A stretch of DNA of 60,257 nucleotides from Candidatus Woodwardiibium gallinarum (GTDB lineage: Bacteria > Bacillota > Clostridia > Oscillospirales > CAG-382). The notes under the pieces were generated by a model. The model saw only the letters and a program-made list of their open reading frames with translations, had not been told where the DNA came from and searched no databases. Location: NCBI GenBank assembly GCA_904419545.1, contig CAJFRY010000008.1, forward strand, positions 1 through 60,257. Reading direction: 5' to 3'. This document shows positions 7,624 through 17,997 of the stretch, piece by piece; within the stretch, counting starts at the first letter, position 1, and each line of letters opens with the position of its first letter. The translations under genes were made by a program, and so were the position numbers.

Positions 7624-8517
7624 TTAGGCTCTCTTCTTCACGATGACCGCAGCGCCGATCACAGCAGCAGCGGCGAGAACAACGATCGCGATCATGCCGG
7701 CATCACCGGTAGAAGGCGTCGAGGACTCTGCAACGGAGGAAGTAGCCGGAGCCTCAGAAGAGGTCGTGGGAGCCTCAGACGAGGTGTCTGCGTCGGAAGA
7801 GGTGTCCGCGTCGGACGAAGTGTCGCCGGCAGGCTCGGAAGTGTCGCCGCCCGCAGAACCTTCGTTGACTGCAATTTCAGTCATAGCAATGAACTCCCAA
7901 ATCGGCTTTGTGCCCTTAGAGGGGTCAGCATTGTCAACGAGGAACTTCTCGCTGGACTCTTCGAAGTTCATCTTCAGTTCGATGTACTGTGTAGTAACAG
8001 GAGCGTCAAAAGCAATGGTTTCTTTAACAACCTCACAAATCTTGTTGACGGTATTTTCGCCTTCGAGCATAGCCGGCTGAGAATCAAACTCATAGTCGGT
8101 TACTTTCTCGAAGGTTGCGCCGTCTTCAGAGGAAGAAACGGTCAGCGTGTTGTTCTGACCAAGGCCGATCATCTTGTTGTAGTCCTTGTAGAACCAAACA
8201 TCAATGCTGCTGATGGTTTTCTCTTCACCGAGGTCAAGGACAAGAGCAAGAGTGGTCGTCGGGGGAGGGGTGGTACCGGTCTGAATGCAGTTGGCATTCT
8301 GGAAGGGAACGACAGCGGCAATACCGCTGCCCCAAGCCTCGGCTTCGCCTTCAAGAGTTTCCCCATCTACGAGAAGGGCAAGATCTTTACCGCCAAGAAT
8401 CGAAACGCCGGGATAATCTTCATTATTCAGCGTAATCGTGGTGGCGGCGGAGCCGACCATAGCAAAGCATGCAACAGCCAACAGCGCAGCCATAAGTACT
8501 GCAAGAGTCTTTTTCAT
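7624..8517 (-). CDS. Secreted membrane-anchored protein with discoidin-like domain
   Basis: No exact family is recognised. The 297-residue protein has a signal peptide (1-25, ending near GSAA), a domain (about 30-215) with the pattern of F5/8 type C (discoidin) carbohydrate-binding folds (LVLDLGEEKTISSIDVWFYKD; TTQYIELKMNF), a Ser/Thr/Glu/Ala-rich linker with repeats of TSSEAP and TSSDAD (about 217-265), then STGDAG, a membrane helix (about 272-291) and the basic tail KKRA. This suggests an outer-surface binding protein held by its C-terminal helix; no LPXTG is present. It is a paralogue of the next gene upstream and has its own promoter and terminator. Ligand unknown. Confidence 0.8.
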   Translation of the reverse strand: MKKTLAVLMAALLAVACFAMVGSAATTITLNNEDYPGVSILGGKDLALLVDGETLEGEAEAWGSGIAAVVPFQNANCIQTGTTPPPTTTLALVLDLGEEKTISSIDVWFYKDYNKMIGLGQNNTLTVSSSEDGATFEKVTDYEFDSQPAMLEGENTVNKICEVVKETIAFDAPVTTQYIELKMNFEESSEKFLVDNADPSKGTKPIWEFIAMTEIAVNEGSAGGDTSEPAGDTSSDADTSSDADTSSEAPTTSSEAPATSSVAESSTPSTGDAGMIAIVVLAAAAVIGAAVIVKKRA

Positions 8518-8580
8518 GGTTTGAAGTCCTTTCTTTCATTGATACTTTTTCGCAATAGCCGTATCGGCTTTGCGACGAGG

Positions 8581-8609
8581 ATTATACCATTTGTGTGTAT
8601 GAAAGTCAA
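8581..8609 (-). promoter_or_regulatory. Promoter of the first surface-protein gene
   Basis: On the minus strand TTGACT (8609-8604), 17 bases, TATAAT (8586-8581). The leader is about 60 bases. The remainder of the gap up to 8864 shows no gene; 8740-8830 is very GC-rich with short self-complementary blocks. Confidence 0.8.
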
Positions 8610-8864
8610 GAGATTTAACATAAATCTAACAATGGAAGATTGTTCCTTTGCGTAAATATTTTGTGTCTATTCGATATTGAAATTTGGCTGATTTTCAAAA
8701 AACGCCTGAAAAATCGACAAAAATCGCGCTCGAATCGCGTCGGATTTCGGCGCGGCGCCGGACGTCGGGAACATTCGAACGAAAGACGCAAAACCGGCGG
8801 CCGGCGTATGGCGGGCTTATCCGCGCGGCCGGCCTGATTCGGTTGTATTTTTTTTGGGACAAAT

Positions 8865-8903
8865 AAATCCCGGGTGGAGCGAAAAGCGCTCCACCCGGGA
8901 TTT
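8865..8903 (-). terminator. Long hairpin terminating the second surface-protein gene
   Basis: A perfect 17-bp stem (8865-8881/8887-8903) with a 5-base loop follows the stop of the gene at 8946. On the minus strand it is followed by ATTTG only, a weak T-run, but the stem is very strong. Confidence 0.75.
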
Positions 8904-8945
8904 TATATCAGCGGCCGAGCCTTCTTTAGACTCTGCAAGCGCCGC

Positions 8946-9845
8946 TTAGCTTCTCTTGCGGACGATCAGAGCGGCGCCGGCAAGGGCGACGACCGCGACA
9001 ACGGCGATGGCGGCAAAGCCGGCGTCACCGGTGGGAGGGGTAGAAGAGGTCGGCGCGGAGGAAGCGGCCGGAGCCTCGGACGAGGTCGCGGGAGCCTCGG
9101 ACGAGGTGTCGTCGGCAGGCTCGGAAGATGTGTCGTCAGCGGGCTCGGAAGTATCACCGCCACCGGTAGCTTCATTCGCAATGATTTCAGTCATAGCAAT
9201 GAATTCCCAAATCGGCTTCGTTCCTTTGGAGGGATCGTTGCTGTCGACCACCCAAGAAGGATCAGACTCTTCATAGTCCATTGTCAGCTCAAGGTAACGG
9301 GCAGTAACGGGAGCATCGAATTCGATGACTTCTTCTTGAACTTCGCTGATTGAATTGGTAGCACCGTCTTTTACCGCAGGGTCAGATTCAAAATCATAAT
9401 CCATGACAGGAGTAAAATTCGTGCCGTCCGTAGAAGCGGAGATAGAGAGGGTATTCTCAACGCCAAGGCCGATCATAACAATGTAGCATTTATAGAACCA
9501 AACGGAAAGGCTTTCAAGCGTTTTGGTCTCGCCGAGATCGACCACGAGGCCCAGTCTGGAAGCGGGAATCGGGTTTTTGCCTTCGGCTTCGTTCAGAATG
9601 CAGTTGTTGTTCTGGAAAGCGACAACCTGTTTTTTCTGGGCGTCTGTCATTTTTAGCCAATCAAGTTCTTCGGGGGTCGTGACGCCGTCGGTGAGGGCAT
9701 CAAAAGTGCCGGCGCCCGGAAGCAGAACGACGTTGCTGTCGTAATTTTCGATAAACGCAACGGTCATGTCAGCGGCGGAACCAACCGTCGCAAAGCAGGC
9801 TGCGACAAGTAGGGCGGCCATAAGTACTGCAAGAGTCTTTTTCAT
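8946..9845 (-). CDS. Secreted membrane-anchored protein, paralogue of the preceding one
   Basis: The 299-residue protein has the same architecture as its neighbour: almost identical signal peptide, discoidin-like domain (LVVDLGETKTLESLSVWFYK; ARYLELTMDYEES), shared block DPSKGTKPIWEFIAMTEI, a linker of repeated DTSSEPAD and SSEAPA, PTGDAG, a membrane helix and the tail RKRS. The N-terminal part of the binding domain differs more than the C-terminal part. The pair looks like a tandem duplication followed by divergence of the binding face. A consensus promoter and a strong terminator flank it, so it is its own transcription unit. Confidence 0.8.
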   Translation of the reverse strand: MKKTLAVLMAALLVAACFATVGSAADMTVAFIENYDSNVVLLPGAGTFDALTDGVTTPEELDWLKMTDAQKKQVVAFQNNNCILNEAEGKNPIPASRLGLVVDLGETKTLESLSVWFYKCYIVMIGLGVENTLSISASTDGTNFTPVMDYDFESDPAVKDGATNSISEVQEEVIEFDAPVTARYLELTMDYEESDPSWVVDSNDPSKGTKPIWEFIAMTEIIANEATGGGDTSEPADDTSSEPADDTSSEAPATSSEAPAASSAPTSSTPPTGDAGFAAIAVVAVVALAGAALIVRKRS

Positions 9846-9923
9846 AAGTGAACATTCCTTTCTGCATTTTTTGTTTTGTACTTTTGCACAAATTGTTGAC
9901 TCTTTGTTCTTGCTTGATGCCCT

Positions 9924-9952
9924 ATTATATCATTGCGTAACAATTTTGTCAA
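9924..9952 (-). promoter_or_regulatory. Consensus promoter of the second surface-protein gene
   Basis: On the minus strand TTGACA (9952-9947), 17 bases, TATAAT (9929-9924), both perfect hexamers, suggesting strong expression. The leader is about 75 bases. Confidence 0.85.
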
Positions 9953-10416
9953 GAGGTTTTTGAAATTAACCCAATAAAAGCGATTTCTTTCTTCACAATT
10001 TGTTTTTTCGTCACGGCATTCGGCGGTCAAAAGGCGCGATAATCTTTGCCCGGACTGAAAAAACGATAAAATTGTCCGGCATATGAAAAATATATGTTTC
10101 CATAGGGAGATTTGTCAAAACAAGCATTGCGTACGGAAGAAAATGTTCCGCGCGGTCAATCGGTAAAGGAGAATTCTGCTGTATTTGCCGGTTCGCCGTT
10201 GCGTAGTTTCCCGATTGCCGCAGACGTTGAGCTTCATTATGTCTGGCTGTGTCCGCCGTTCAAAGGCGGTTTTCGGGCCGACGGCGGCTGGGCACAGAGA
10301 CGCAGGGATACGGCGTTTTGGTGTGTGGCCGGGCCTTTTCGGGTATGGAAGAAAAGCATACGGAAAGGTGTTGGGTGACCGGATAAGGAAACGGAAAATG
10401 CCTGTGCCGAAGCATA
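9953..10416. other. Non-coding gap, nothing convincing
   Basis: About 460 bases between the surface-protein promoter and the terminator of the FAD enzyme. I see no gene with a plausible ribosome-binding site and no recognisable protein. Short dyads occur (CCGGAC/GTCCGG near 10050-10080; CCGCC/GGCGG near 10255), but no terminator or consensus promoter. Confidence 0.4.
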
Positions 10417-10448
10417 AAAGCCCCGCTGCCGGGCGGCAGCGGGGCTTT
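10417..10448 (-). terminator. Terminator of the FAD oxidoreductase gene
   Basis: A perfect 14-bp GC-rich stem (AAAGCCCCGCTGCC arm) with a 4-base loop lies 35 bases after the stop at 10484; the minus strand continues with TTTTATG. Confidence 0.85.
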
Positions 10449-10483
10449 GTAACATATAGGGTTATGGTTCAGGGCCGTGTTGC

Positions 10484-11872
10484 TTACACGGCGGCGTAGA
10501 CGGCGCCGCGGTCTTCCATAATTTTGCGGACCTTGCGGCCGTCAACTTCGCGCGCGGGGATTTTTGCATCGAGCGCAAGGGCGGCGGCAATGCCGGCCGC
10601 TTCGCCCGCAGAGCGGCAGCAGGGCTGGATGCGCAGCGAGGACTGCGCCAAGAATTCTGCGCCGAGGCAGCGGCCCGCGACGAGCAGATTCTCGAAGCCC
10701 TTGACGACCAGCGAGCCGTAGGGAATTTCGTAATAGGGGCGGGCGTCTTCGGCCGGTTTGAAACGGGAGACGAATTCAAGCGTATAGCCGTGGATGTCCA
10801 CCGGGTAGTTGGACTGGCAGAACGCGTCGTCAAACTTCTTGCGGGACAGCAGGTCGGCGCCTGTCAGCACGTATTCCGTGGTGATGTTGCGGCTCTCGCG
10901 GATGCCGACCATTGCGGCGATGTCCGCAATGTAGGCGTTCTCAAAGCCCTTCATATATTTTTTATAAAACGCGAGCTGGCGGTAGATGGCTTTTTTGCCT
11001 GCGACCTGTGTTTTGGTCAGCGTGTCGGGGTTGGTGCCGTCCAGATCCTCGAAAAACTCGGGGTTGTTGAACGCGACGCTGTCGTTGCGGCCGGGGATGT
11101 TGAACATCTGCCAGTAGAGGTGATCTTCTACCGTCAGGTCGCCGGCAGCGATGGCGCGCTTGAAAACGTCGGACAGAGTTGCGCCGTCACCGCAGCAGGC
11201 GGCGTAGACCGAAAGTGGCGGCGTATAGGAGCAGTCGCGGGCGATGCCGGTGCGTTCGATTTCGCTCTTGAAGAATTCGCCCAGCGCCGGAATGTCCACG
11301 CCGCTGACGATGTAGCGCAGCGAAATCGGCTGATTTTTGCCGGTTTCGGGGTTCCCCTTGGTGTACTGCGCGCCGGCGAGCACGGAAACGTCGCCGTCGC
11401 CGGTGCAGTCGATGAAGATGTCGCCCGCAATGACGACCGTGCCCGATTTGTTCGCCGCGACGATCGCTTTGACCGTGCCGTTTTCGACCAGCACATCGGA
11501 AATGAAGGTGTAATAGAGAAGCTGCACGCCCGCTTCGGCGCAAAGCTCCTCCAGCGCTACCATAAGCACCGTCGGGTCAAAGGCGCGGCCGGTGACGTCC
11601 ACGCCGCCGTAGGCCTTCAGCTTTTCGCGCAGGCGGATGCTGATGTACGAGCAGGCGGGATCGTCGGTGATGTGCGAGTGCATCAGCGGGGTGACCAGAC
11701 CGTTGGTCGCGCTGCCGCCGAGCGAGCCGAACTGCTCGACGATGAGGACGCGCTTGCCGCTTTCCGCCGCGGAAATGGCCGCGAACACGCCCGCCGTGCC
11801 GCCGCCGCAGACGACGACGTCCGCTTCGTAAGCCGCGCGCAGCTCGCGCTGCGGGATTACAAATGTTTTCAT
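10484..11872 (-). CDS. FAD-dependent oxidoreductase
   Basis: A flavoprotein of the FAD_oxidored family, whose members are often annotated as fumarate-reductase-like or 'xanthan lyase-like' enzymes; the substrate is unknown. The 462-residue protein has an N-terminal Rossmann motif (DVVVCGGGTAGVFAA, about 18-32) followed by the acidic end of strand 2 (LIVEQ), the FAD-binding FIDCTGDGDV and a C-terminal motif near GRCLGAEFLAQSSLRIQP. No signal peptide, so cytosolic. It is monocistronic, with its own promoter and terminator. Starts at ATG 11872. Confidence 0.85.
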   Translation of the reverse strand: MKTFVIPQRELRAAYEADVVVCGGGTAGVFAAISAAESGKRVLIVEQFGSLGGSATNGLVTPLMHSHITDDPACSYISIRLREKLKAYGGVDVTGRAFDPTVLMVALEELCAEAGVQLLYYTFISDVLVENGTVKAIVAANKSGTVVIAGDIFIDCTGDGDVSVLAGAQYTKGNPETGKNQPISLRYIVSGVDIPALGEFFKSEIERTGIARDCSYTPPLSVYAACCGDGATLSDVFKRAIAAGDLTVEDHLYWQMFNIPGRNDSVAFNNPEFFEDLDGTNPDTLTKTQVAGKKAIYRQLAFYKKYMKGFENAYIADIAAMVGIRESRNITTEYVLTGADLLSRKKFDDAFCQSNYPVDIHGYTLEFVSRFKPAEDARPYYEIPYGSLVVKGFENLLVAGRCLGAEFLAQSSLRIQPCCRSAGEAAGIAAALALDAKIPAREVDGRKVRKIMEDRGAVYAAV

Positions 11873-11943
11873 AGAATCGTAACCTTGCCTTTCTGTCCGC
11901 TCCGATTCGGAGACGGGATTTGCGTTGGATATGCATTGCGGTC

Positions 11944-11972
11944 ATTATGGCACAAAACCGCTTGAATGTCAA
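11944..11972 (-). promoter_or_regulatory. Promoter of the FAD oxidoreductase, overlapping the ligA terminator
   Basis: On the minus strand TTGACA (11972-11967), 17 bases, CATAAT (11949-11944). The -35 hexamer lies inside the hairpin that ends ligA. Confidence 0.75.
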
Positions 11973-11980
11973 GCGGTTTT
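11954..11980 (-). terminator. Terminator of ligA
   Basis: A perfect 12-bp stem (AAAACCGCTTGA/TCAAGCGGTTTT) with a 3-base loop starts about 30 bases after the ligA stop and ends in TTTT on the minus strand. Confidence 0.75.
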
Positions 11981-12011
11981 TATGTGTAAAATCGGCTTTT
12001 TGAAAAAAGCT

Positions 12012-14367
<2,356 letters not shown>

Positions 14368-15330
14368 TTATCCGTTCGCGCGCTGCGCGGTCAGCGATAC
14401 CCAATCGTTTTCCTGTACGGCGCCGGTCGGACAGAAGCCGCAGCTTTCGAGCGCTTCGGTGATCTCGCCCGCGCGTGGTGCGATGATGCCGCTGCATAGG
14501 AGTGTGCCGCCGGGCGCGAGTGTTTCGGCGAAGAGCGGCAGCATTTCCCGAATGACGTCCGCGACGATGTTGGCGAGGATGATGTCATAGCGCCGGCCTG
14601 CTACTTGTTCGCGAAGTGCGCTGTCGGTCAGAACGTTGCCCGCGAGTACCTCGGCGGACGGGACGCCGTTGCGCTCGAAATTCTTTTCGGCGATGGCGGC
14701 CGCGTTGCTGTCGATGTCCACCGCCGTCACGTGCGAGGCGCCCAACTTCAGCGCGCCGATGCCGAGGATGCCGCTGCCGCAGCCCATGTCCAGTACGGAC
14801 TTCCCGGCAACGTCCAGCATTTCCAGCGCGGACAGGCAAAGCCGCGTGGTTTCGTGCTGTCCGGTGCCGAACGAGCTTTCGGGGTCAATGACGATCTCCA
14901 GCGCGCGGCAGCCCGCGTAAGGCTCCCACGACGGGCGGACGACGAAGCGTTCGCCGATCTCCAGCGGATGAAAAAACTGCTTCCAGTTGTCGCGCCAATC
15001 GTCGTCGCAGACCTCGGCGGTTTCGACGCGCAGGGAGCCGAGTGTGTCCCCGAAATCCCCGCGCAGCGTCTCTATCCCCGCGAGGATGGCGTTTTTCTGT
15101 TCTTCGCCCTGTGCGTTCTGCGCCAGATAAACCGAAAGGAAGGGCTCGCCGTTCTGCGCGCGCAGCGATTCCTCCACATAATCGGCGGGAACGGTCCTGT
15201 CTGCCAGCAGCGCTTCGAGGTCGGCCGGGTCCTGGATCGAGCAGCAGCTCACACCCGCGCTGTCCAGCACGCCGCCGACGGCCTCCAATCCCATTGTGGA
15301 AGCGTATATTTTCAGTTCGGTAAATTTCAT
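14368..15330 (-). CDS. prmA: Ribosomal protein L11 methyltransferase PrmA
   Basis: A SAM-dependent methyltransferase that trimethylates ribosomal protein L11. The 320-residue protein has an N-terminal substrate-recognition domain, the linker with DDWRDNWKQFFHP and PSWEPY, and a Rossmann domain with FGTGQHETT, VLDMGCGSGILGIGA (SAM-binding) and the NPPY-like segment ILANIVADVI. Full length, ATG at 15330. It follows the DUF218 gene by 18 bases, probably as last gene of the yqeG operon. Confidence 0.93.
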   Translation of the reverse strand: MKFTELKIYASTMGLEAVGGVLDSAGVSCCSIQDPADLEALLADRTVPADYVEESLRAQNGEPFLSVYLAQNAQGEEQKNAILAGIETLRGDFGDTLGSLRVETAEVCDDDWRDNWKQFFHPLEIGERFVVRPSWEPYAGCRALEIVIDPESSFGTGQHETTRLCLSALEMLDVAGKSVLDMGCGSGILGIGALKLGASHVTAVDIDSNAAAIAEKNFERNGVPSAEVLAGNVLTDSALREQVAGRRYDIILANIVADVIREMLPLFAETLAPGGTLLCSGIIAPRAGEITEALESCGFCPTGAVQENDWVSLTAQRANG

Positions 15331-15348
15331 ACTGTCCGGTGTCCCTTC

Positions 15349-16083
15349 TTATGCGTTGTCCGCATCGTCGTGCTCGTCGTCGGTCGCGCTGCCCGGTCCC
15401 CAGATGGGGATGGCGTCCCCGAGGTATTCAGGCTCAGGCTGTACAATGGCTGACCAGACGGCCTTGACCCGCGCAAGCGTCTCTCGCAGCTCGTTGCGCA
15501 CCTTGTGGGTGTATTCGCCCTGGTCACAGGCTACGCCGTAGGCCTCCAGCCCGAGTGCGCGCGCCAGATATACCGCACGGGAAATATGGAATTTCTGCGT
15601 GACGATGACGACCTTTTGGGCCTGGAAGATTTCCTTCGCCCGATACATGGTCGAATAGGTGTCCAAACCCGCATGATCCTTGAATACGCAGTCGGGGCTG
15701 ACACCGGCGGCCACGGCATAGTCCTTCATCGTACCGACCTCGTCGTAATTCTCGCGGCTGTGGTCGCCGCTCATCAGAATACGGTCGGAAACGCCCGCCT
15801 CAAACAGCGCGGTGCCCATTTCCACCCGATGGCGCAGTACGTCGGACATCGTCCCGTCGGAATAGACGAGCGCCCCGAGCACGATGATGCAGTCGACGTC
15901 CGAAAGCTCGGCTGCCTGTTCTTCGGTCAGAATATACGGCTCGGCGCTTGAAACAACATACAGATTCAAGCCTGCCAGCAGCGCCAGTCCGACTGCGGCG
16001 AGAATGACGCAGACAAGCAGGATGCGTTTGAAAATTCGTTTGCGGTTGGCTTTACGCGCGTCCGGCGCGTTGTTCGGCAGCAT
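15349..16083 (-). CDS. SanA/YdcF-like DUF218 membrane protein
   Basis: The 244-residue protein has a basic N-terminus, one membrane helix (about 21-43) and an extracytoplasmic DUF218 domain (VDCIIVLGALVYSDG; ILMSGDHSREN; VIVTQKFHISRAVYLARALG). DUF218 proteins such as SanA are linked to envelope integrity and vancomycin tolerance; the reaction is unknown. The C-terminus is acidic. AGGAG precedes the ATG by 7 bases and lies inside the upstream gene, which it overlaps by 32 bases, implying translational coupling. Confidence 0.85.
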   Translation of the reverse strand: MLPNNAPDARKANRKRIFKRILLVCVILAAVGLALLAGLNLYVVSSAEPYILTEEQAAELSDVDCIIVLGALVYSDGTMSDVLRHRVEMGTALFEAGVSDRILMSGDHSRENYDEVGTMKDYAVAAGVSPDCVFKDHAGLDTYSTMYRAKEIFQAQKVVIVTQKFHISRAVYLARALGLEAYGVACDQGEYTHKVRNELRETLARVKAVWSAIVQPEPEYLGDAIPIWGPGSATDDEHDDADNA

Positions 16084-16921
16084 AGAGCAGCTCCTTCATC
16101 CGCAGCGCGTCCTCGGCCATCGTGCCGGCGGACTCGCATATGATCGTGGGGGAGACGCCGAGAGAAACGATGGCCTCGGCGAGCGGCTCGAAAAACGGAC
16201 CGTAGGTTTCGTCGGCAAAAGTCAGATGCCGCTTTTCTCCCATTTTCGTGTATTCAATATGTGAAAAATGGCAGTGGAGCGTGTCCGCCGCTTCGCCGCC
16301 GAGCGCAGACGCAACCGCGTCGAATATGCGCTTGAAATCGTCCGCCGTCCGCAAAATACCGCCCTCGCGCGCATTCATATGGCCGAAATCGATGACCGGC
16401 GCGAGGATCGAGGGCGCGATCCCGCACAGGCGCAGCACTTCATCGAGCGTGCCGAGCTGGTTCTGCTTGCCCATCGTTTCCAGCCCCATCCGCACGTGCG
16501 AACCCTTGTCTGCGAGGAGGACGCAGGCCTTTTCCACCGTGTCGGCGGCGTAGGCCATCGCCGTCTCTCGTGAGAGCTTCGCGGCGCTGCCGGTATGTAC
16601 GACCATGATGCGCGCGCCCAGCGCCTCGCATGCGTCGGCGGAGGCGGCAATGTAGTCCAGACTTTTGGCGCGCTTCTCCTCGAATTCTGAAGACAGGGAA
16701 ATATAGTAAGGCGTATGCAGCGACATGGAAATGCCCTGTCCGGCTGCCGCTTCACCGATGGCGCTGAGTGTCTTGGCGGATGCGGTGATGCCGTTGCCGC
16801 CCTGGTATTCGTATGCGTCCAGCCCGCGGGCGCGGACCCAGGCGGGCGCCTGAAGGGTGGATTTGAACCCTTCCGCATAAAAGGATTCTGAATTTCCGCC
16901 CGGCCCGAATTTGGCCGCCAT
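16052..16921 (-). CDS. Endonuclease IV-like TIM-barrel protein
   Basis: An AP endonuclease family 2 (Nfo-like) or related sugar-isomerase fold protein, 289 residues. Metal ligands match the Nfo pattern closely: His69 (LHTPYY), His109 (VVHTGS), Glu148 (GLETMG), Asp178 and His181 (VIDFGH), His216/218 (HCHFSH), His232, Glu263 (ICESAG). The Asp two residues before the last His in E. coli Nfo is Arg here, so full endonuclease activity is not certain. If active it cuts abasic sites in base-excision repair. It starts 2 bases after yqeG. Confidence 0.75.
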   Translation of the reverse strand: MAAKFGPGGNSESFYAEGFKSTLQAPAWVRARGLDAYEYQGGNGITASAKTLSAIGEAAAGQGISMSLHTPYYISLSSEFEEKRAKSLDYIAASADACEALGARIMVVHTGSAAKLSRETAMAYAADTVEKACVLLADKGSHVRMGLETMGKQNQLGTLDEVLRLCGIAPSILAPVIDFGHMNAREGGILRTADDFKRIFDAVASALGGEAADTLHCHFSHIEYTKMGEKRHLTFADETYGPFFEPLAEAIVSLGVSPTIICESAGTMAEDALRMKELLYAAEQRAGRA

Positions 16922-16923
16922 GC

Positions 16924-17448
16924 TCAGTTACACCCCTTTGATTTAATCTTCCTGCGCCGGTAGACGGAGAGAAACGGCTTTTCCAGCGCCCGCTTCAGGC
17001 GGAAAAAGATTGTTTCCTTGGACTTGATGGGCTTAACGAGATAACAGTCTATCCCGGCGCGGTGCGCGGCAAGGCAGTCGGTAAAAATCTGGTCCCCGAC
17101 AAACAGTACGTTCTCGGACGGCAGACCGAAGGCCTCAATGCAGCGCCGGACGCCATGCGGCGAGGGCTTCTGTGCGTCGGCGACGGTGAAAACGCCCAGC
17201 TTTTCATTGAACAGCTCAATACGCTCGCGCCGGTTATTGGACACGAGAGCGGTCTGTATGCCGGCTTTTGCCAATGCGGCGAAATAGTTCATCGTCGCCT
17301 CGTCCGGCCGCAGCCGCTCGTAAGGCGCAACCGTGTTGTCCAGGTCGAAGATAACGCCGCGATAGCCGCCTGCCGCCAGGAGGAACGGCGTGATGCTGTA
17401 TATATTGTCGGTAACATGTTCGGGAATGAACAGGCTGTGCTTTTTCAA
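16924..17448 (-). CDS. yqeG: YqeG-type HAD phosphatase
   Basis: A HAD-superfamily IIIA phosphatase, 174 residues, conserved in Firmicutes beside genes of ribosome or replication function; substrate unknown. HAD motif I is FDLDNTVAPY, motif II LVSNN, and the C-terminal motif VGDQIFTD. The start is taken as the TTG at 17448 because GGAGG lies 7 bases upstream and the protein then begins like other YqeG proteins; an ATG eight codons earlier is less likely. First gene of a four-gene operon. Confidence 0.88.
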   Translation of the reverse strand: MKKHSLFIPEHVTDNIYSITPFLLAAGGYRGVIFDLDNTVAPYERLRPDEATMNYFAALAKAGIQTALVSNNRRERIELFNEKLGVFTVADAQKPSPHGVRRCIEAFGLPSENVLFVGDQIFTDCLAAHRAGIDCYLVKPIKSKETIFFRLKRALEKPFLSVYRRRKIKSKGCN

Positions 17449-17501
17449 ATCGTATCCTCCGCGCGCACGCATTTCATCATATATATAAAAGCATATATAG
17501 A

Positions 17502-17530
17502 ATTTTAGCATACAAATGCTTCTGTGTAAA
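17502..17530 (-). promoter_or_regulatory. Promoter of the yqeG operon
   Basis: On the minus strand TTTACA (17530-17525), 17 bases, TAAAAT (17507-17502), about 45 bases before the predicted transcription start-to-TTG distance expected for a short leader. Confidence 0.65.
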
Positions 17531-17594
17531 GTGGTTTTTGTAAAATAACCCACCGGATCGCCCATAAATTTTTACAAAAAAAGAATTTTAGGTG

Positions 17595-17623
17595 ATGACA
17601 AAGCGCGACGGATGTGTTATAAT
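17595..17623 (+). promoter_or_regulatory. Promoter of the rlmB transcript
   Basis: ATGACA (17595-17600), 17 bases, TATAAT (17618-17623). It is divergent from the yqeG promoter and lies about 370 bases before the rlmB start, so the message has an unusually long leader. Confidence 0.75.
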
Positions 17624-17629
17624 AGCAGT

Positions 17630-17997
17630 GCGGTTCCGGCGGAGGGCAGAAAGAAAGCCTAACGGCTTTTGCGGATGTCTGTCCGCTGTGCCGAATCAAC
17701 GGGGTAGGAAAACGCCCTTGTAAGCGCTTTTGCTTACGGCATAATTGCAGCGCGGTCTGCCGGACAGAAGCAAAAATCCTGCCGTTTGCCGCAGAAGCGG
17801 CGGGTTTACAGAACCATTGCGGCGCGGGCGGCGCTATATGTGCCCGATGCGCGGGGTCCTGCTGCATGCGGTTGGCGGCCGTCGGTCGTGCGCGGCCTTT
17901 TTCGGTCGAACTGCCGTCCGGAGGCGTTTTTCTGCGCATCTGTATTGCGCCGATAATCCGGGCCGGCCTGATGCCGGCGGAAATGGATGTCTTACAT
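17630..17997 (+). other. Long structured leader before rlmB, possible non-coding RNA
   Basis: About 370 bases are transcribed ahead of rlmB. Several helices can be drawn: AAAGCC/GGCTTT around 17655-17672 enclosed by a longer CGGC...GCCG helix (about 17637-17695), GTAAGC/GCTTAC (about 17719-17736), and GCCGC/GCGGC near 17791-17804. GGTTC at 17632-17636 can pair with GAACC near 17814. I could not match it to a riboswitch, 6S, SRP, tmRNA or RNase P consensus. Confidence 0.4.

Noticed and set aside
7396-8655. Very long open frame on the plus strand opposite the first surface protein
   Set aside because: It is the antisense of a clear signal-peptide/discoidin-like/anchor protein; high GC makes long antisense frames common here.
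10112-10378. An 88-codon plus-strand frame between the second surface gene and the FAD enzyme
   Set aside because: No good ribosome-binding site, no recognisable motif and composition like non-coding GC-rich DNA.
17630-17820. Leader of rlmB as a cobalamin, TPP, glycine, FMN or SAM riboswitch, 6S, SRP or RNase P RNA
   Set aside because: The conserved core sequences of these classes were looked for and not found; kept only as an unassigned structured leader.
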